DNA from: Buchnera aphidicola (Anoecia corni)
Lineage (GTDB): Bacteria > Pseudomonadota > Gammaproteobacteria > Enterobacterales > Enterobacteriaceae
Assembly: GCF_964056675.1 (NCBI RefSeq)
Contig: NZ_OZ060371.1
Span: forward strand, 62,001 to 126,000
Direction of reading: 5' to 3'
Length of the DNA: 64,000 bases
Part shown: positions 59,249 to 64,000 of the stretch, in pieces
Numbering within the stretch: position 1 is the first letter of the stretch
Layout of the letters: each line of letters opens with the position of its first letter
Program-made: the position numbers and the translations under genes
The notes under the pieces: generated by a model
Told to the model about the DNA's origin: nothing
Seen by the model: the letters and a program-made list of their open reading frames with translations, nothing else
Database searches by the model: none

Positions 59249-60232
59249 ATGCTAAAATTAGTTACTTTAATAAAAAAAGCTATACACTCATTTAAAAATG
59301 CAAAAACAATACTTCATTTAGAGAATTCTAGAATATTTTTTTTAGGAAAAAAAGGAGAAATTACAAAATATATACATATCTTGTTATCTCTTCCATTAAA
59401 AAAAAGGAAAAAAAAATTTATTATCATAAATAAATCAAAAAATATGCTCTTAAAAATAATAAAAATAAAAAGAGAAAAATTAAATTTAAACCAAATACTG
59501 TTAAAAATAAAACAAGAAAAAATAGACGTTTCTTTACCTGGAACAAGAATTAATAACGGAGCGTTTCATCCTATTACAGAATCAATCAATATAATCAAAA
59601 GTTTTTTTTTTAAATTAGGATTTAATACTGCTTCAGGACCTGAAGTGGAAGACGACTATTATAATTTTGATGCTTTAAACATATGGAAACATCATCCATC
59701 TAGAACTAATCAAGATACCTTTTGGTTTAACTCTAAAAAATTACTTAGAACTCAAACATCTAGTTCTCAAATGCGTATTATGAAGAAAAATAGACCACCA
59801 ATTAGAACTATCGTTCCAGGAAAGGTTTATAGAAATGATTATGATCGAACACATTCTCCAATGTTTCATCAAATAGAAGGAATTATCATAGAAGAACATA
59901 TTAACTTTTCTAACTTAAAATGGTTAATGAATGAATTTCTCTGTTTTTTTTTTCAAAAAAAAATTAGTATTAAATTTAGAAACTCATACTTTCCATTTAC
60001 TGTTTTGTCAGCAGAAATAGATATACAAACTCATCATACAAAATGGCTGGAAGTACTAGGTTGCGGAATAATACATCCGGATATTTTAACTAAATCTGGA
60101 ATTAATCCAAAAAAATACACAGGATGTGCTTTTGGATTAGGAGTAGAAAGAATTACTATGTTAAAATATGAAATAGATGACTTACGTTCTTTTTTTGAAA
60201 ACAATCTTCAATTTCTCCAACAATTTAAATAA
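59249..60232 (+). CDS. pheS: Phenylalanine-tRNA ligase alpha subunit
   Basis: Catalytic subunit of the (alpha-beta)2 synthetase; 327 residues, as in E. coli. After a lysine-rich coiled-coil N-terminus comes the class II core: LPGTRINNGAFHPIT, GPEVEDDYYNFDALN, RTQTSSSQMR, RVYRNDYD-type KVYRNDYDRTH, PMFHQIEG, and motif 3 GCAFGLGVERITML. AGGA precedes the ATG. pheT follows after 13 bases. Confidence 0.97.
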   Translation: MLKLVTLIKKAIHSFKNAKTILHLENSRIFFLGKKGEITKYIHILLSLPLKKRKKKFIIINKSKNMLLKIIKIKREKLNLNQILLKIKQEKIDVSLPGTRINNGAFHPITESINIIKSFFFKLGFNTASGPEVEDDYYNFDALNIWKHHPSRTNQDTFWFNSKKLLRTQTSSSQMRIMKKNRPPIRTIVPGKVYRNDYDRTHSPMFHQIEGIIIEEHINFSNLKWLMNEFLCFFFQKKISIKFRNSYFPFTVLSAEIDIQTHHTKWLEVLGCGIIHPDILTKSGINPKKYTGCAFGLGVERITMLKYEIDDLRSFFENNLQFLQQFK

Positions 60233-60245
60233 AATAGGATATTTT

Positions 60246-62651
60246 ATGAAATTTAGCGAATCTTGGTTTCGAGAATGGATTAATCCTCAAATAGATACAT
60301 CTACTCTTTGTAATCAACTGACAGAAATAGGATTTGAAGCAAATATATATAACCCTATTTTTCTTAATGATTTTCATAACATTATCACAGGAAAAATTAT
60401 AAATGAATTAAAAGTAAAAAAAAAAAATAAATTAAAATATTTTAATGTTGATATCGGTAGAAATAAATCAATTATTGCATATAGTATATTAGATGATATC
60501 TATATCGGGAAAACAGTAGCAATAGCAACAAAAAAATCTGTATTAACTAAAAAACTAACAATAAAGAAAATTCTAATTGCTAAAAATATTTATTCAGAAG
60601 GAAAAATTTGTACTTTTTTAGATTTAGGAATTGATAGCTCAAAAAAAGAAATTATTGAAATATCTTCTCAATATCCACTTGGAACAGATATAAAAAAAAT
60701 TTTTTCACATTTTTTTCCGATAATTAACGTACTTGCTACACCAAACCGTTCATATGGATTAAGCTTATTCACTTTAGCAAAAGAAATAGCAGTAATAAAT
60801 AATTTAAGTTTGCCATTTATTAAAATAAAAAATACAAAAAAAAATCAAAAAAACAAAATAAATATAAATATAGAAAAAAATTTACAACATGTTGTTAAAT
60901 ATTGTGGAAAAAAAATAAAAAACATAAATTTAAAAAAAGAAACTCCATTTTGGCTAAAAGAAAGACTTAGATTTTCTGAAATTTTACCTAAAAAAAATAT
61001 TTTAGACAACATTATTAACTATGTTTATATCGAATTAGGACAACCAGTTCATATCATAAATTCTTCGCTAATAAAAAATGAATTATTTATTCGACATCCT
61101 AAAAAAAAAGAAATAAAAAAATTGCATGCAGAAAAAAAAATTATTCTTTCAAAAACATCTATAGTCGTATCTAATGCAAAAAACATATTGTCATTAGGAA
61201 ACAATCTAAATGAAAACACATTTCATATGCAAAAAAGATCTACAAATATATTTATAGGATCTATCTTTTTAAAACCATATTCTTCATTTCATAATTTAAA
61301 TAAAAACGACATCTTTTCACAAAACAACTACCGTATATATGAATATAGCACCGACTACGGATTACAAACTAAATTAATCAACTATACTAGTTCATTAATA
61401 GTTAATTTATGTGACGGTATAGAACAATCAATAAATTTAAGTCATAACAATACCATTCATTACGAACGTATTAAAATAAACATACAATTAAAAAACTTCA
61501 ATAAATTATTAGGCTGTCATATACAAAAAAATGTTATATTTAAAATTTTACAAAAAATAGGGTATGAAATACTTCAAAATGATAAAACAATAACTGTTAT
61601 AGTTCCAAACTGGCGATATGATATAAAAATAGAAGAACATGTTATAGAAGATTTTTTGCGAATATATGGATATAAAAAAATTGATTATTTACCTATTAAA
61701 TATCATACGTATAAAAGTCAAAAAAACTGTAAAAAGTTTAATTTACACAGAATTAAATATCTTTTGATAGATAAAGGATATTATGAAGTAATAACATACG
61801 GATTTGTTGATCCTAATATGCAAAATCTTTTTTTTACAAACAATAATTACTTAACAATAAAAAACCCAATCTCTAAAGAACTATCTACTATGAGACAATC
61901 AATGTGGATAGGATTATTATCTTCGATCGAATATAATCAAAATCGCCAAAATCATTCTCTACGATTTTTCGAAAGTGGAATTTGTTTCATAAAAGAAAAC
62001 ACAAAAGAATTAAAAGTAAAAGAAATACATGTTCTATCTGGCGCTATTAATGGATTATTCTATCCTACTAACTGGGATGGAAAAAATAGAACATATAACT
62101 TTTATGACTTAAAAGGAGATGTAGAATCTATTTTAGAATTATGTGTTAATATGAAAAAAATAGAATTTTTACCTGCTAAAATAACAGGATTACATGCTGG
62201 AAAAAGTGCTTATATATACATTAATAAAACTATTATTGGAAAAATTGGCGAATTAGATCCTCGAATAAGTAAACAATTTAATTTAAAAAATTCAACTGTT
62301 TTATTTGAATTGTTTTTAGATAAAATAAAAGAAAAAAAAACAAAAGTTATTCATGCAATATCTCAATATCCTACTATTCAAAGAGATATATCTATAATGT
62401 TACCTATGTTCACTTTATCAAGCAATATTATTAAAACTTGTATTAAAATAATAGATAATAATTTAACAAAAATACATATAACTGATGTCTACTATGGAAA
62501 TCATATTCAAAAAAATAAAAAAAGTTTAACAATAAAATTTATATTTCAACATTATAAAAAAACGTATACTAATCGTGAAATTGATACAATTATTAATAAT
62601 TGTATACATATTTTAGAAAAAAAATATAAAGCAAGTCTCAGACAGATATAA
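60246..62651 (+). CDS. pheT: Phenylalanine-tRNA ligase beta subunit with an altered editing domain
   Basis: Binds tRNA-Phe and normally hydrolyses Tyr-tRNA-Phe. I start at MKFSESWFREW (AGGA just upstream), giving 801 residues (E. coli 795); an ATG 69 bases earlier lies inside pheS and adds unmatched sequence. The EMAPII-like domain, the B5 region (RYDIKIEEHVIEDFLRIYGY) and the catalytic-like NPISKELSTMRQSMW segment are conserved, and the C-terminal anticodon-binding domain is complete. In B3/B4, E. coli NVLLECAFF reads NIFIGSIFL, and HTDASHRYERG reads SQNNYRIYEYS-like sequence, so editing is probably lost. ihfA, next in E. coli, is absent. Confidence 0.96.
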   Translation: MKFSESWFREWINPQIDTSTLCNQLTEIGFEANIYNPIFLNDFHNIITGKIINELKVKKKNKLKYFNVDIGRNKSIIAYSILDDIYIGKTVAIATKKSVLTKKLTIKKILIAKNIYSEGKICTFLDLGIDSSKKEIIEISSQYPLGTDIKKIFSHFFPIINVLATPNRSYGLSLFTLAKEIAVINNLSLPFIKIKNTKKNQKNKININIEKNLQHVVKYCGKKIKNINLKKETPFWLKERLRFSEILPKKNILDNIINYVYIELGQPVHIINSSLIKNELFIRHPKKKEIKKLHAEKKIILSKTSIVVSNAKNILSLGNNLNENTFHMQKRSTNIFIGSIFLKPYSSFHNLNKNDIFSQNNYRIYEYSTDYGLQTKLINYTSSLIVNLCDGIEQSINLSHNNTIHYERIKINIQLKNFNKLLGCHIQKNVIFKILQKIGYEILQNDKTITVIVPNWRYDIKIEEHVIEDFLRIYGYKKIDYLPIKYHTYKSQKNCKKFNLHRIKYLLIDKGYYEVITYGFVDPNMQNLFFTNNNYLTIKNPISKELSTMRQSMWIGLLSSIEYNQNRQNHSLRFFESGICFIKENTKELKVKEIHVLSGAINGLFYPTNWDGKNRTYNFYDLKGDVESILELCVNMKKIEFLPAKITGLHAGKSAYIYINKTIIGKIGELDPRISKQFNLKNSTVLFELFLDKIKEKKTKVIHAISQYPTIQRDISIMLPMFTLSSNIIKTCIKIIDNNLTKIHITDVYYGNHIQKNKKSLTIKFIFQHYKKTYTNREIDTIINNCIHILEKKYKASLRQI

Positions 62652-63346
62652 AATAATTTAATCATTTTCTATAAAAAATAACTAAATTAAATTATTTTAA
62701 ATGTAAATTTCCACATATTTACTTACACTCTATACATATTTTTCATCCGTTGTTTAAAACAAAACTATTTATATGCTAAAATTTTATCTACAACAGCTAT
62801 TGCACAGCTTATATTTATTTATATTTTGTATTTACTTTAATTTTTATATTAAATATAAATTTTTAATTTCAAATGTATACATTCATATTTTAATTAAAAT
62901 TTATAAAAAACAGTATTCATGGAAAAAAACCTCAATATATAAAAATTGTTTTAATTAAAAATATTTAAATAAAAATTTCTATTTAAAATTTAAAAAATAA
63001 ATAGTTTTTTACTTATTAATCAATATATATATATTGTTTTTTATATTCAATAAATAATATGAATCTATACTAGATAAATAATTAAATTGAAATATATATT
63101 TGTACAAATATAATTGATAACTAATACAGTCTAGTAAAACTCTACAATATCATATTATTTGTTATTTTTAATAATTGTTCAAACAAAATTCAATTTTTGA
63201 TTTTGAAATAATCTAAAAAATTAATAAATGACTATATAATAGTTAATAACTTATTATTAACTTAACAATAAATTATGTAATATTAACATTTATAATTTTA
63301 AAAAATAGTAAACCGTTTTCTTATTAATTATATGTAACATTAAAAA
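62652..63346. other. Non-coding gap between convergent pheT and glyS
   Basis: About 700 bases. In E. coli ihfA follows pheT, but no IHF/HU-type sequence (such as RPGRNPKTGE) is found. A 61-codon plus frame (62773-62958) is hydrophobic low-complexity and rejected. Probably the eroded site of ihfA. Confidence 0.55.
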
Positions 63347-64000
63347 TTAAAAAAAAGAAAAATTAACTACACTATTTAGAAAAACAAATATAAAATTTAA
63401 AAGAGATAATCTATTCGTCTTAATTTCTATATTTTTATCATTTACTAACACTTTTTTAAAAAAATAGTCTACTAAATTGGTCAATTTGTTCAATAAAAAA
63501 AAGAAAGATTTATATTTTTTTTCATTTTTTAAAAAAGTTATTTTATTTTTAATAAATATGAAATACTTATATAAAACTCTTTCTTGTTTATTTTCCAATA
63601 AAAAAAATTTTATTTTTTTTGAAATTAGAATACTATTCTTCTTTAATATTTTGTTTAACCTTTTGTATAAATTTATTAATTGAATGAATTGTTTAGAACA
63701 ATAAATATTATTTATAAAATTTATTTTATTATTAATACTAACAAAATTAATATCATTTCCAAAAATAACAGAATTAATTACAGACTTATTATAATTCTTA
63801 TTTACATAAAAATTAAAGATTCTATCCAATAAAAAGTTTTTTACTTTTATCATAACTCTATTATGAACTGCATCATTAACCTTATATAAAGAAACTGCAG
63901 TACTTATTAAATTATCGATGTTAATATCTAACTTTTTTTTTAATATAATTAAAATTAAACCTATTGAAGATCTTCTCATACCGAATGGATCCCCACTACT
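63347..64000 (-). CDS. glyS: Glycine-tRNA ligase beta subunit, C-terminal part (5' end outside window)
   Basis: GlyS binds tRNA-Gly in the (alpha-beta)2 enzyme. The visible 217 codons are the C-terminus: GDPFGMRRSSIGLILIIL at the edge matches E. coli GDKDPFALRRAALGVLRII, followed by LVDYFFKKVLVNDKN and IKTNRLSLLNFI near the end, matching FDKVMVMVDDKELRLNRLTLL. An internal ATG is not the start: the frame continues to the window edge. The sequence between these blocks is diverged and Asn/Lys-rich. Confidence 0.93.
   Translation of the reverse strand, partial: SSGDPFGMRRSSIGLILIILKKKLDINIDNLISTAVSLYKVNDAVHNRVMIKVKNFLLDRIFNFYVNKNYNKSVINSVIFGNDINFVSINNKINFINNIYCSKQFIQLINLYKRLNKILKKNSILISKKIKFFLLENKQERVLYKYFIFIKNKITFLKNEKKYKSFFFLLNKLTNLVDYFFKKVLVNDKNIEIKTNRLSLLNFIFVFLNSVVNFSFF

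Noticed and set aside
62773..62958. 61-codon plus frame after pheT, considered as ihfA
   Set aside because: Lacks any IHF/HU signature and is hydrophobic instead of basic.
1..64000. Mobile elements, prophage, CRISPR arrays or toxin-antitoxin pairs
   Set aside because: None seen: no transposase, integrase or direct-repeat array on either strand.

Overview
The window is chromosome from an obligate aphid endosymbiont of the Buchnera aphidicola type (or a very close relative). The evidence is extreme A+T richness, gammaproteobacterial gene content with close residue-level resemblance to Escherichia coli, essential amino-acid pathways kept complete, a flagellar basal-body cluster without chemotaxis genes, and wide eroded gaps where E. 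coli has further genes. No phage, insertion sequence, CRISPR array or sign of recent transfer is visible.

Layout. 1-1317: ptsI (cut by the window edge) and ptsH. 1318-2450: empty stretch where E. coli has cysK, cysZ and zipA. 2451-6483: ligA, tRNA-Lys, tRNA-Val, gltX, tRNA-Ala. 6691-17224: flagellar block fliE / fliFGHIJK-MN-PQR. 17225-17665: structured gap. 17666-22564: rpmG, rpmB, tamB, ppa, tldE. 22677-25575: rnpB, rsmI, fabB. 26063-33974: tal, tkt, dapE, dapA, aroC, smrB. 34559-41631: complete his operon in E. coli order, GDCBHAFI. 41814-47572: gnd, dcd, metG, tilS, tRNA-Val. 48531-53442: nth, priA, tyrS, sufA. 54581-62651: aroH, thrS, infC, rpmI, rplT, pheS, pheT. 63347-64000: 3' part of glyS.

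How the genes fit together. Transaldolase and transketolase supply erythrose 4-phosphate; AroH and AroC use it for chorismate; DapA and DapE serve lysine and diaminopimelate; the his operon makes histidine. This is the nutritional role expected of an aphid symbiont. The flagellar block looks like a protein-export basal body rather than a motor: the export ATPase and export-gate genes are intact, while FliG and FliM have lost the residues known to be needed for torque and rotor switching.

Main observations. (1) Seven genes (ligA, fliK, rsmI, fabB, hisA, tilS, priA) are each split by a single frameshift lying in an A9-A14 tract. Six are restored by one extra A and one (fabB) by one fewer. The restored proteins align with E. 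coli through the junction wherever I could check. This fits the reported rescue of Buchnera genes by polymerase slippage at poly(A) tracts, unless the tracts are sequencing errors. (2) ThrRS has lost all four of its catalytic editing residues (H73, H77, C182, H186) while its catalytic zinc ligands remain; PheRS beta seems to have lost its editing pocket too. (3) PriA has lost its Walker A, DEEH and motif VI residues but keeps eight zinc-binding cysteines, suggesting an ATPase-dead primosome scaffold. (4) A structured gap at about 17452-17605 is a candidate small RNA.
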